From Sphingopyxis sp. LK2115 (GTDB lineage Bacteria > Pseudomonadota > Alphaproteobacteria > Sphingomonadales > Sphingomonadaceae), in NCBI RefSeq assembly GCF_014595975.1, contig NZ_JABWGQ010000012.1, positions 26,693-90,692 on the forward strand: a stretch of DNA of 64,000 bases, given 5' to 3'. Below are positions 1 to 8,220 of this stretch, in pieces. Below the pieces are notes generated by a model, which saw only the letters and a program-made list of their open reading frames with translations, ran no database searches and was not told where the DNA came from. Position 1 is the stretch's first letter. Every line of letters starts with the position of its first letter. Both the position numbers and the translations under genes were made by a program.

Positions 1-530
1 GGCCATTCGACAAGCTCGCTGCCCGCCACCGGCCGCCACGCATGGCGCGGGCTTTGCGGCCAGCCATAATGATCGTGAACCACCGGCGCGACGCTCGACG
101 AATAGGCATAGCCCTGTTCGGCGAGCACCCGGTGCGCCCACGGTGTGCGTGCATCGACCGAAAAGCTCGGCGCGCGATAGCCGCGGATCGGGGCACCGCC
201 GACATCTTCGAGGATCGCGCGCGTTTTCAGAAGGTCGGCGGCAAATTCGTCGGCGGTCATGTTGAACACGCGCTTGTGGTCATAGCCGTGGCTGGCAATT
301 TCGTGCCCCGCCGCGACGATCCGCCGGATCAGCGCGGGATAGCGTTCGGCGACCCAGCCGAGGGTGAAGAAGGTGCCTTTCGCGCCGGCCCCCGCGAAAA
401 TCTCCAGCACCGCGTCGCAATTCGCCTCGACCCGGCATTCAAGCGTCGGCCAGTCGGCGCGGTCGATCGTGCGCTCAAAGGCGCCGACCTGGAACCAGTC
501 CTCGACATCGACCGACAGGCCGTTTTGCAT
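1..530 (-). CDS. XrtA-system polysaccharide deacetylase, partial (3' end off window)
   Basis: NodB-type polysaccharide deacetylase expected to remove acetyl groups from an exported polysaccharide. 176 residues are visible from the ATG at 530. The N-terminus has the DVEDW motif with a metal/catalytic Asp, and a SHGYDH segment near residue 80 supplies the metal-binding histidines. RGYRAPSFS and a Tyr-Ser-Ser-Ser stretch follow, as in the exosortase-associated subfamily, which carries a C-terminal DUF3473-type extension; that part lies beyond the left edge. It is 45 bp downstream of the ATPase gene and the last visible member of the minus-strand polysaccharide operon. Family assignment is firm; the substrate is inferred from context. 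Confidence 0.88.
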   Translation of the reverse strand, partial: MQNGLSVDVEDWFQVGAFERTIDRADWPTLECRVEANCDAVLEIFAGAGAKGTFFTLGWVAERYPALIRRIVAAGHEIASHGYDHKRVFNMTADEFAADLLKTRAILEDVGGAPIRGYRAPSFSVDARTPWAHRVLAEQGYAYSSSVAPVVHDHYGWPQSPRHAWRPVAGSELVEW

Positions 531-575
531 TTTTCCTCACCTTCGCGGACCCGTTAGCCGGTTCTGGCCGGGGTG

Positions 576-1823
576 TCAGGCGGCCCAAGTCTGCGACTTC
601 GCCGGATTGGGTGCGTTTTCGGGATCGCGTTCGACCCATTCGATGAGCAGGTCAAGCACGCGGCGCAGCGCCGCATCCTGTTCGACGAGTTGCGCCTCGA
701 GCGAGGCGATCTGCTTTTCCAGCGCCGCGAGATGGCCGGGATCGATTGCCGGAGCCGCGGGTGCGCTCGCCGCTTCGTCGGCCTCGCTCGCCGCCTGCGG
801 CGCCAGCGCCACGACGCGCGCCGGTTCGGCGGGCGCGGCGAACGGCGCGGGCGTCGCCGCAGCGGGTTCGTCCGAACGGCGCGGCCATTCGGGAGCGGCT
901 TCATTGGCCGCGCGCGGGGCGAAAGGCGCTGGCGTCGGGGCCGCAGCAGTGGCGGCCGCCGCGACGACCTCATCGACCGGCAGCGGCGCGAGCGTCGCAG
1001 CGTCGATGCCGCGATCGGCTTCGATTTCTGCCACGACCGATCGGACATTCTGCGCTGTAATGCGGTTCATCTGCTCGACCGCGCCGTAGAGCAGCAGGCG
1101 GCTGACCAGCACATTGAGCTTGCGCGGCACGCCCTCGCTGTAATCGAAGATTGCCTCGAAAGCGTCGGGGCTGAAGCTGGGATTGCCTGTCCAGCCGACC
1201 TTGCCGAGGCGGTGGAGGATATAGGGTTCGACCTCCTCGGGTTCCATCGGGTCGAGGTGGTGCGTCGCGATCACCCGCTGGCGCAGCTGTTCGAGCGTCG
1301 GCGAATGGAACAATGTCTGGCGGAACTCGGGCTGGCCGAGCAGGAAGATTTGCAGGAGCGAATGGCCGCCGAGCTGGAAGTTCGACAGCATCCTGAGTTC
1401 TTCGAGCGCCGAGATGGCGAGATTCTGCCCCTCGTCGACGATCAAAAGGGTGCGGCGGCCCGCGCGTGCCTGTTCGCGCAGATATTGCTCCATCGACCGC
1501 AACAGCTCGGCCTTGCTCTCGCCTTCCCACTCGATGCCGAACTGTTCGGCGACAAGGCGGAGCAGGTCGTCGCCCTCAACCTGCGTCGACACCAGCTTGA
1601 CCGCGGTCAGCCGATTGGGGTCGATCGTGTTCATCAGATGGCCGACGAGCGTCGTCTTGCCCGCGCCCACGTCGCCGGTGATGACGATGAAACCTTCGCC
1701 CTGCGCAAGGCCATAGCCGAGGTAGGACATCGCCTTGCGGTGCGTCCCGCTTTCAAAGTAGAAATGCGGATCGGGCGTCAGCTGGAACGGCCGGCCGGTG
1801 AAACCATAGTATTGATCGTACAT
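576..1823 (-). CDS. XrtA/PEP-CTERM locus ExeA-like ATPase
   Basis: AAA-type ATPase of the ExeA/GspA-like family found in exosortase A loci, 415 aa. Walker A is GDVGAGKTT at residues 50-58 and Walker B is LLIVDE at 126-131. After the ATPase core (about residues 1-270) comes an Ala/Pro-rich linker (about 285-370) and a short predicted coiled coil (about 370-405). It has no signal peptide, so it is probably cytoplasmic or membrane-associated and supplies energy or regulation for the polysaccharide machinery. It sits between the outer-membrane barrel gene (37 bp gap) and the deacetylase gene. The exact role of this family is not established. Confidence 0.88.
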   Translation of the reverse strand: MYDQYYGFTGRPFQLTPDPHFYFESGTHRKAMSYLGYGLAQGEGFIVITGDVGAGKTTLVGHLMNTIDPNRLTAVKLVSTQVEGDDLLRLVAEQFGIEWEGESKAELLRSMEQYLREQARAGRRTLLIVDEGQNLAISALEELRMLSNFQLGGHSLLQIFLLGQPEFRQTLFHSPTLEQLRQRVIATHHLDPMEPEEVEPYILHRLGKVGWTGNPSFSPDAFEAIFDYSEGVPRKLNVLVSRLLLYGAVEQMNRITAQNVRSVVAEIEADRGIDAATLAPLPVDEVVAAAATAAAPTPAPFAPRAANEAAPEWPRRSDEPAAATPAPFAAPAEPARVVALAPQAASEADEAASAPAAPAIDPGHLAALEKQIASLEAQLVEQDAALRRVLDLLIEWVERDPENAPNPAKSQTWAA

Positions 1824-1860
1824 CGCTTGTAATCCTGTTGCCCAAGCGGGATCAAACCCG

Positions 1861-3567
1861 TCAGAAGTTGTAACGCAGTCCCACCAAAGCTGAACCTATG
1901 AGCTGGCTGTTGAAGCCGTCCTGGTCGAAGGCGTTGAGGCTGGCCGCCGCGGTCCCGGTCAGACCGCGCCAGAAGCGCCGCGAATAGGCGGCCGACAGCC
2001 CCGCCGACTGGACGTCGCTCGCGCCCGGCGCGCCATTGTCGAAATAATTGACATAACCCGACAGGCTAAGATCCGAATCGGCGTCGAGCTGGCGCCCCGC
2101 CGACACGAACAGATACCAGCTTTCGTCGGTGATCCCGTCGAGGCTGGCGATCGGCGACAGCTGCGGCGCGAGCAGCCTGCGCCGGTCGTAACCGAGTCCG
2201 ACGCCATAGGCCCAGCGGCCAAAGCGCGACGACATCGTCGCCTGCACCCCGCGGCTGCGATATTGCGCCGCGGTGGCGTTGCCGAGCTGGTTGTTCAAAC
2301 AGCCGCCGCCCTCTCCGCCGAACACGCAGGGATTGATGTCGCCGTCGATCGGATTGCGCGTCGGGTCGAACTGCGTCGGCAGCGCCGCCAGTCCGCCCGA
2401 CAGCCCGCGGCCGAGGCTCGACAGCCCGTCATAAACGCCGACCTGCACCGTCGTCGCATGATCGGCGCGATAGGCAAAGCTGCCCGTATAGATGGTGTCG
2501 CCATAGCGCCGACCGACGCGCGCGGTGAGCGAGGTGCGGCGGCTCGGCCGCCACATCACCCCGGCATCCCAGATCAGCCCGTCGGTGTCGAACGACAGGC
2601 GGCGCGGCGACGATGGGTCGGTGACGAAACGGCCGTTCGCATCGCGCAGCGGAACGCCATTCGCGTCGAGCAAGGGGTCACGCTGGCCAATCTCGATATC
2701 CTCGTAGCCAACACCGCCGAGCAAGGCGACGGTCGGGCCAACCGGCACGGTGACATCAGCGCGCGCATATTTGCCCTCGAACCTCTGGTCGAGCTGGCTC
2801 GCATCCTCGCGCTCATAACCGCCCGACAGTTGCCAGCCAAAGGGCAGGTCGCCCGGCCGCGCGCCGACGCTGGCCCAGGCGACATGGTTGGTCGAACTGT
2901 CGAAAATATCCTGCGGCTGGCTGCCCGGCGACAGCACGGCGGGGGTATCGACATCGACCTTGGTATAGCCAAAGCGATAACCCGCGCCGAAGTCGAGTCC
3001 GGCGATCCGCCGCGCGAAAGTCGGGCCGGCATAGATCGAATACAGGTCGGCGACATTGCTGGCATCGCCGATGAACAGGCCGCTGTCGGCGCCCTGCCCG
3101 TCGGCGCGCGTGCGCGTCGCGAGCGCCCCGGCCTCGAAGTTCAGCCCGCGCGCCGCCTCGATCCGCCCGCGCGCAAGCCCGCTGATCGTGCCCGAATCGC
3201 CAAGGTCGCCGTTCCAGCCAAAACGGTGTTCGTAGCGCAGCGTAGCGGCGACTTCGGCACGGCGCGTGACGATCGCGGCATCAATGCCCGCCGCGACGGT
3301 CGTATAGGTGAGCACGTCCCCGCCATTTTTGAGGTCGGCGGTAAGCACCTGCCCGATTTCGAGATAGGGGCTGACATCGACCTGCCGCTGGCCGCGCTGG
3401 CCTTCGCCGCGCGCGCCCGACCGGCCGGGTTCGGGCTGGGCCGCACTCGCCGACGCATCGCTGACACCGGGATCGCCCGAAAATTGCGCGTGCGCGCCGG
3501 TCGCCGTGCCCGCGAGCAACAGCGCGGCCAGCGCCCCGGCGCCATGCAGGACAAGACGCGGGTTCAT
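1861..3567 (-). CDS. XrtA-system outer-membrane beta-barrel protein
   Basis: 568-aa secreted protein with a signal peptide (hydrophobic segment about residues 8-23, cleavage near AHA-Q). The rest is rich in alternating aromatic/hydrophobic strands and ends in YNF, a typical C-terminal aromatic of an outer-membrane barrel. It matches the beta-barrel proteins of PEP-CTERM loci, proposed to let exopolysaccharide cross the outer membrane. The start at 3567 (MNPRL) is preferred because it gives a clean signal peptide and a 4-base ATGA overlap with the kinase stop, implying translational coupling; an in-frame upstream extension exists but lacks signal-peptide character. The pore role is inferred. 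Confidence 0.85.
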   Translation of the reverse strand: MNPRLVLHGAGALAALLLAGTATGAHAQFSGDPGVSDASASAAQPEPGRSGARGEGQRGQRQVDVSPYLEIGQVLTADLKNGGDVLTYTTVAAGIDAAIVTRRAEVAATLRYEHRFGWNGDLGDSGTISGLARGRIEAARGLNFEAGALATRTRADGQGADSGLFIGDASNVADLYSIYAGPTFARRIAGLDFGAGYRFGYTKVDVDTPAVLSPGSQPQDIFDSSTNHVAWASVGARPGDLPFGWQLSGGYEREDASQLDQRFEGKYARADVTVPVGPTVALLGGVGYEDIEIGQRDPLLDANGVPLRDANGRFVTDPSSPRRLSFDTDGLIWDAGVMWRPSRRTSLTARVGRRYGDTIYTGSFAYRADHATTVQVGVYDGLSSLGRGLSGGLAALPTQFDPTRNPIDGDINPCVFGGEGGGCLNNQLGNATAAQYRSRGVQATMSSRFGRWAYGVGLGYDRRRLLAPQLSPIASLDGITDESWYLFVSAGRQLDADSDLSLSGYVNYFDNGAPGASDVQSAGLSAAYSRRFWRGLTGTAAASLNAFDQDGFNSQLIGSALVGLRYNF

Positions 3568-4571
3568 CCGGTGCCCCCCTGACCGTAATAGGTGCCGAAG
3601 CGGCGCCCGCCCGGCGAGAATTTGACCCCGTTGAGCAGCAGCTGGATCTGCGGGCACGCGCCCATCAGCCCGATCGCGTCGCGCAGCGCGCTTTCGAGCG
3701 TCCTGTCGGCGCGCACGACCATGATCGTCTGACCGACATGCCCGGCAAGCACCGCGGCGGGCGACGCCGCCAGCACCGGCGGCGAATCGAGGATCAGGAT
3801 GCGTCCCGGCGCCCCCGCTTCGAGCTGCGCGAGCAGCGCCTCGGTCCTTGCCGAAGCCAGCAATTCGGTGTCGTGCATGTGATGCGCGCCCGCGGGCATG
3901 ACCTTCAGCCCCGGAATGTCGGTCTGGATCAGGCAGTCGCCGACCGCCAGATGCGGATCGGCAAGCGCGTCCATCAGCCCCGGACCATTTTCCAGTCCCA
4001 ATGTTTCAAGCACGCTCGGCTTGGCAATGTCCGCGTCGATGAGCAGCACGTCATGGTCGGCCTCGACCGCCAGGCTGAGCGCCAGATTGACCGCAGAGAA
4101 GGTCTTGCCTTCGCCGGGGTTCGCCGACGCGATCAGCACGCGGTGCCCGCGCGGCAGAATCGGGCGACTGCCCGTGCCACCGATGCCCCGGATCAGCTCG
4201 CGCTTTACGATGCGATATTCTTCGGAAATGCCCGTGACCGGCGTGCCCGGCACGATCATGCCCCGTGCCGCGAGCCGGTCCCGGTCGATCGTCCCCTGCC
4301 GCGTCGGCACGACCGCGGGCGCCGCCCTGGCGACCTCCTTGCGCGGCGAAGGCCGCGGCGACGGTGCGGTTTCGACGACGGGTTCGGCGGCCTCGGCGAC
4401 CGGTGCCTCGGCGACGGGGTCCGCCTTGACCCTCTTCGCCTTCTTTTCCGGCTCCGGCGGCAGGCTCGACAGGTCGATCGTCGGCGCATTGCCGACGGCG
4501 TCGAGTCCGAACATGTCCGCGGCGCGTTCGAGCAGCGAGGGTGGACGCTTGACTTTGCGTTGGTCGTTCAT
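3564..4571 (-). CDS. XrtA-associated tyrosine autokinase (CpsD/CapB-like)
   Basis: Cytoplasmic BY-kinase domain, 335 aa, that normally pairs with a Wzz-type membrane protein to control polysaccharide chain length. After an N-terminal, Pro/Ala-rich basic linker (residues 1-140) come Walker A (SANPGEGKT, about 149-157), Walker A' (LLIDADIAKPS, about 176-186) and Walker B (RILILDSPP). The usual C-terminal tyrosine cluster is reduced to two adjacent tyrosines near the end (GTYYG). It lies 14 bp after the Wzz gene and overlaps the barrel gene by four bases. The start at 4571 (MNDQ) is chosen over an in-frame ATG 18 bp upstream; either is possible. Confidence 0.88.
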   Translation of the reverse strand: MNDQRKVKRPPSLLERAADMFGLDAVGNAPTIDLSSLPPEPEKKAKRVKADPVAEAPVAEAAEPVVETAPSPRPSPRKEVARAAPAVVPTRQGTIDRDRLAARGMIVPGTPVTGISEEYRIVKRELIRGIGGTGSRPILPRGHRVLIASANPGEGKTFSAVNLALSLAVEADHDVLLIDADIAKPSVLETLGLENGPGLMDALADPHLAVGDCLIQTDIPGLKVMPAGAHHMHDTELLASARTEALLAQLEAGAPGRILILDSPPVLAASPAAVLAGHVGQTIMVVRADRTLESALRDAIGLMGACPQIQLLLNGVKFSPGGRRFGTYYGQGGTG

Positions 4572-4585
4572 GTCATCGCCCCCCG

Positions 4586-6115
4586 TCACGCAACCATGCC
4601 GCGCTGGATGAACTCGGCGACGAGCAGCAGCGCATAAAGCCCGACGAGCGCGGCGCCTCCCCCCGCGAGCCAGACAAGCTTCTTGCGGCGATCGACCTGG
4701 CGCTCGGGCGTCAGGACTTCGGTGATCGACCCGATCACCGGCAGACCGCTCGCGCGTTCGAGCCGCGCCGCGGTTGCATAGCTGGTGCGCACCTGCGACA
4801 GGCCGAACGCGACCCCGATGCCGCCGCCGATGCCCGCGAGCAGCACCAGCGTCAGGAACAAGGGCCGGTTGGGCGCCGCCGGACTCGTCGGTTTTGACGG
4901 CGGGTCGAGCAGTTCGATGCGGATCGCGTCGGTTTCGGTCTGCACCTCCCCGCGCAGCCGCACCTGTTCGCGCTGCGCGAGCAGCTTGTCATATTGCGCC
5001 TTGAGCGCGGTATATTCGCCGTTGATCCGGTCATATTCGGCGGCGATGCCAGGATTCTGGATCTGCTGCGCGGTGATCCGCGCGATGTCACTCGTAAGCT
5101 GGCTCTTGCGCGCGGAAAGGGCGCTGACCGTCGCCTGTCGCTCGGCGCGCATGGCCGCGAGTGAGGCATAGGCCGGGTTCTGCACCCCGCCGCTGCCGCC
5201 CGTTCCCTCGCGGTCGGCTTGTGCTTTCAGCGATGCAATCTGACTTTTGAGTGCAATGACGTCGGGATGCGCATCGGTCAGCCCGCGCGAACGCATCGCC
5301 GACAGCTCGTTCTGCGCGCCTGCCAGCTGCTGCCGCGCGACGCCGCCGCCGACCCCGCCGACGCCCGGAATGGTCGCCGGGGTCGAGGCGAGCTGGCCGT
5401 TTGCGGCCGCCAGCTGCGCCTGTGCGGCGACCAGCTGCGAATCGATCTGGCCGAGTTCGGCGCGCGCCGCCTCGACGCGCTGCGCGGGCGATCCGGCGCC
5501 GCCGGGGACCAGCCCGATATTCTGCGCCTCGAATGCCGCACGGCGCGCTTCGACCTCGCGCAGCGCCTTTTCGCGGTCGGCAATCTGCGCGTCGAGAAAC
5601 TTCAGCCCTTCGCGCGCGTTCATCCGTCCGCCGCGCAGCTGATCGTCGCGGAACACGGTTATCAGGCTGTCGAGCACGCCCGATGCCAGCTTGGCATTGT
5701 CGGCGTCGGACAGGCTGCCGACGGCGATGCTCGACGTGATTTCAAAGATATTGTCCTGCTGCGGCACGACCTTGATATTTTTTTGCAGCATCGCGACCGC
5801 ATTCGCCCTGTCGCGCTCGCTGGCCCCCGCGGGCAGCAGCCCTGTCGTCGCCGCGACCTTTTCCATGTTGCGCGCGCTGGTCAGCGTTTCGCGGATCTGA
5901 TCGATCTGGGCGCGACCCCCGCCGACCTGCGCTTCGTCGGGCAGGATTTCGTTGACGTCGACGAGCAGGCGCGCGCGGCTGTCATAGCGGTTGGGGATAG
6001 ACGCGATCGCCAGCCAGCCAAGGATGCAGATGCCCCATGCGACCGCCAGCACGAGCCACCGGCGCGTCCAGACGCTGTGCAGCGCCACCCGGATTTCGTC
6101 GTAAAGGCTGTTCAT
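4586..6115 (-). CDS. XrtA-system polysaccharide chain-length determinant (Wzz family)
   Basis: 509-aa inner-membrane polysaccharide co-polymerase. Membrane segments lie at about residues 18-36, 420-440 and 485-503, with a long periplasmic region between the first two that is rich in Gln/Ala and predicted to be coiled coil (about 190-390). This is the expected partner of the adjacent tyrosine kinase, as in Wzc-type systems split into two proteins. The start at 6115 (MNSLYDE) places the first membrane helix normally; an upstream in-frame extension is unlike family members. The export lipoprotein gene lies 49 bp upstream. Confidence 0.9.
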   Translation of the reverse strand: MNSLYDEIRVALHSVWTRRWLVLAVAWGICILGWLAIASIPNRYDSRARLLVDVNEILPDEAQVGGGRAQIDQIRETLTSARNMEKVAATTGLLPAGASERDRANAVAMLQKNIKVVPQQDNIFEITSSIAVGSLSDADNAKLASGVLDSLITVFRDDQLRGGRMNAREGLKFLDAQIADREKALREVEARRAAFEAQNIGLVPGGAGSPAQRVEAARAELGQIDSQLVAAQAQLAAANGQLASTPATIPGVGGVGGGVARQQLAGAQNELSAMRSRGLTDAHPDVIALKSQIASLKAQADREGTGGSGGVQNPAYASLAAMRAERQATVSALSARKSQLTSDIARITAQQIQNPGIAAEYDRINGEYTALKAQYDKLLAQREQVRLRGEVQTETDAIRIELLDPPSKPTSPAAPNRPLFLTLVLLAGIGGGIGVAFGLSQVRTSYATAARLERASGLPVIGSITEVLTPERQVDRRKKLVWLAGGGAALVGLYALLLVAEFIQRGMVA

Positions 6116-6164
6116 CGCGGTGCTTCGATCCCTGGGATGGTGTTTGGTGCGTCGCGCCTCGGCG

Positions 6165-6821
6165 TCAGAACATGCTTTCGGGAATGATGATGACGTCGCC
6201 CGGCTGCAATCGCACATTCGCCTTGATGTCGCCGCGCTTGATGAGGTCGTTCAGGCGCAAGGCAAACTCCTGCTGCTTGCCCGTCCCCTTGTCGAAGCGG
6301 ACGAGTCGCGCCTTGTTGCCGGCTGCATATTCGCCCAACCCACCGACGGCAATCATCGCGTCGAGCACCGTCATGTTCGCGCGAAAAGGGATCGAGGCGG
6401 GCTTTTCGGTCGCGCCGACGATCCGCACCTGCTGCGAAAAGGTGCTGTTGAAGCTGGTGACGATGACGCTGACGATCGGGTCGGTGATATATTGGCTGAG
6501 CTGGAGCTTGATGTCCTGTTGCAGCATGGTCGGCGTCTTGCCGACGGCGGGCATGTCGGTAATCAGCGGGGTGGTGATGCGTCCGTCGGGCCGCACCTGG
6601 ACCTTGCCCCCCAGTTCGGGGTTGCGCCACACGAAGATCTGCAATTCGTCAAGCGGACCGATGATATATTCCTCGCCCGGCCCTTCCTGGTTCGCGACGA
6701 AGTTCGCGCTGGGAAGCTGCGGCGCGCTGCCGCCGGCGCCCATGCACGCGGTCAGCATCATCGCGGCGATGCCGGACGCGAGCGCGGCGCGTGGGAGGCG
6801 GAGCAAGGGGAAGGAAGCCAT
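6165..6821 (-). CDS. XrtA-system polysaccharide export lipoprotein (Wza-like)
   Basis: 218-aa outer-membrane lipoprotein of the Wza/SLBB family, the periplasmic/outer-membrane part of the exopolysaccharide exporter. The lipobox is LTAC with Cys26. A poly-export domain (starting near YIIGPLDELQIFVWRN) is followed by one SLBB-like domain. Three in-frame starts are clustered (TTG 6830, ATG 6827, ATG 6821). The ATG at 6821 is preferred because the AAAGG Shine-Dalgarno at about 6831-6835 is nine bases upstream. It is the first gene of the export block; a 169 bp non-coding gap separates it from the decarboxylase gene and holds a candidate operator. Confidence 0.9.
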   Translation of the reverse strand: MASFPLLRLPRAALASGIAAMMLTACMGAGGSAPQLPSANFVANQEGPGEEYIIGPLDELQIFVWRNPELGGKVQVRPDGRITTPLITDMPAVGKTPTMLQQDIKLQLSQYITDPIVSVIVTSFNSTFSQQVRIVGATEKPASIPFRANMTVLDAMIAVGGLGEYAAGNKARLVRFDKGTGKQQEFALRLNDLIKRGDIKANVRLQPGDVIIIPESMF

Positions 6822-6964
6822 AATCATCAACCTTTCACGCCGTCAGGATCGAGCGACGGTCCAAAACCGGCGGCGACAGCCATTGAGTCAGCCTCCGCCA
6901 TTGCGCGAAAAGGGTGAACATAATGTTAGTATTGGCATAGGTTTGGCTCACACGCTTGCAAATA

Positions 6965-6981
6965 TGTCCCGATTAGGGACA
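6965..6981. promoter_or_regulatory. Perfect inverted repeat TGTCCC-N5-GGGACA, candidate operator
   Basis: A 6-bp perfect dyad with a 5-bp spacer lies in the 169 bp gap between the decarboxylase stop and the polysaccharide export gene, about 145 bp upstream of the latter's start. The symmetry and position fit a dimeric regulator site controlling the export operon. No regulator is known from this window, and a chance dyad is not excluded. Confidence 0.35.
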
Positions 6982-6990
6982 GTTTCGCAG

Positions 6991-8220
6991 CTATACGAGC
7001 ATCTCGCGCGCCGGTCCCTGGCCCAGAAACGCCGCCGGGCTGGCGGTTGCGCCATAGGCCCCCGCCTGAAAGATCGCGATGAGGTCGCCGACCCCGGCGC
7101 GCGGCAGCGCGACCTGGTCGCCCAGCCGGTCGAGCGGGGTGCACAGACAGCCGACGACCGAGACGGTCTCGACGGCTTCGCGGCCGAACGAACCGGCCAC
7201 CGCGATCGGATAGTTGCGGCGGATGACGGTGCCGAAATTGCCGCTTGCTGCGAGCTGGTGATGCAACCCGCCGTCGGTGACGAGAAAGGTTTCGCCATGG
7301 CTGACCTTCCGGTCGACGACGCGCGTCAGATAGACGCCCGCTTCGGCGACCAGCCAGCGGCCAAGCTCCATCGCGAAGCGGCTTTCCGCCAGCCCGGCGC
7401 CGCGCGCGGCGAGCGTCGCGCCGAGCGCCTCTCCCACCGCCGCCACATCGACTGGCGTATCGCCGGGGAAATAGGGCACGCCCATCCCGCCGCCCAGGTT
7501 GACGAGCGGCGGCGCGGCGCCGATCGCGTCGGCAAGCCGCGCCGCAAGCGCCACCGTCTGCGCCTGTGTTTCGGCGATGGCGGCGGCGTCAAGCGCCTGC
7601 GATCCCGCGAAAATATGAAAGCCCTGCCAGTCGGCGCCCGCGTCGATCAGGCGACGGACAAGCGCCGGAACCGCGGCTGCGTCGACCCCAAAGGGCTTGG
7701 CGCCGCCGCCCATCTTCATCCCCGATCCCTTGAGGTCGAAGTCGGGATTGACGCGCACCGCCAGCCGCGGCGCCGCGCCGAGGCGGTCGGCGATCGCCAG
7801 CGCGCGTTCCGCCTCGCCCGCCGATTCGAGATTGACCGTCGCGCCCGCGGCAATCGCCGCTTCCAGTTCGCGGTCACGCTTGCCCGGCCCGGCAAAGCTG
7901 ATGTGCACCGCCGCCATCCCGCTCGCCAGCGCGGCCCTGAGCTCGCCGCCCGACGCCACGTCGAACCCGTCGACCAGCCCGGCCATGAAGGCGAGCAGCG
8001 GCGGATAGGGATTGGCCTTCATCGCATAATGAAGCTGCACCTCCGCAGGCATCGCCGCGCGCCATTCGGCGACGCGCGCGCAGAGCATCGCACTGTCATA
8101 GACGAACAGCGGCGTGTCGCCCGCCGCATCGGCGAGCGATTCGGCGCGGTCGCCGCCGATCAGCAACATCCCGTCGGGATCGGCCCGGAAACCGGGCGGG
8201 ATCGGCCCGTGCGGCTTCAT
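6991..8220 (-). CDS. PLP-dependent decarboxylase, exosortase A system-associated
   Basis: Fold-type III PLP decarboxylase (ornithine/diaminopimelate decarboxylase family), 409 aa. The PLP lysine is K68 in HYAMKANP; the Gly-rich phosphate-binding loop (NLGGGMG) and a C-terminal Cys region (VVGCLCTPLD) are present. Exosortase-associated members always neighbour an AMP-forming ligase, as here: the ligase stop overlaps this ATG by four bases (ATGA). Substrate unknown; it may decarboxylate an amino acid, possibly while tethered to the carrier protein encoded nearby. The start at 8220 follows from that overlap; an upstream in-frame extension overlapping the ligase is unlikely. Confidence 0.9.
   Translation of the reverse strand: MKPHGPIPPGFRADPDGMLLIGGDRAESLADAAGDTPLFVYDSAMLCARVAEWRAAMPAEVQLHYAMKANPYPPLLAFMAGLVDGFDVASGGELRAALASGMAAVHISFAGPGKRDRELEAAIAAGATVNLESAGEAERALAIADRLGAAPRLAVRVNPDFDLKGSGMKMGGGAKPFGVDAAAVPALVRRLIDAGADWQGFHIFAGSQALDAAAIAETQAQTVALAARLADAIGAAPPLVNLGGGMGVPYFPGDTPVDVAAVGEALGATLAARGAGLAESRFAMELGRWLVAEAGVYLTRVVDRKVSHGETFLVTDGGLHHQLAASGNFGTVIRRNYPIAVAGSFGREAVETVSVVGCLCTPLDRLGDQVALPRAGVGDLIAIFQAGAYGATASPAAFLGQGPAREMLV

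Noticed and set aside
1..40. TTCGACAAGCTCGC at the very start resembles an arm of the 88 bp palindrome.
   Set aside because: It lies inside the deacetylase coding frame and has no second arm in view.
6945..6965. TGGCTCACACGCTTGC resembles a sigma-54 -24/-12 promoter.
   Set aside because: GG-to-GC spacing is 11 instead of 10, and it points away from any gene.
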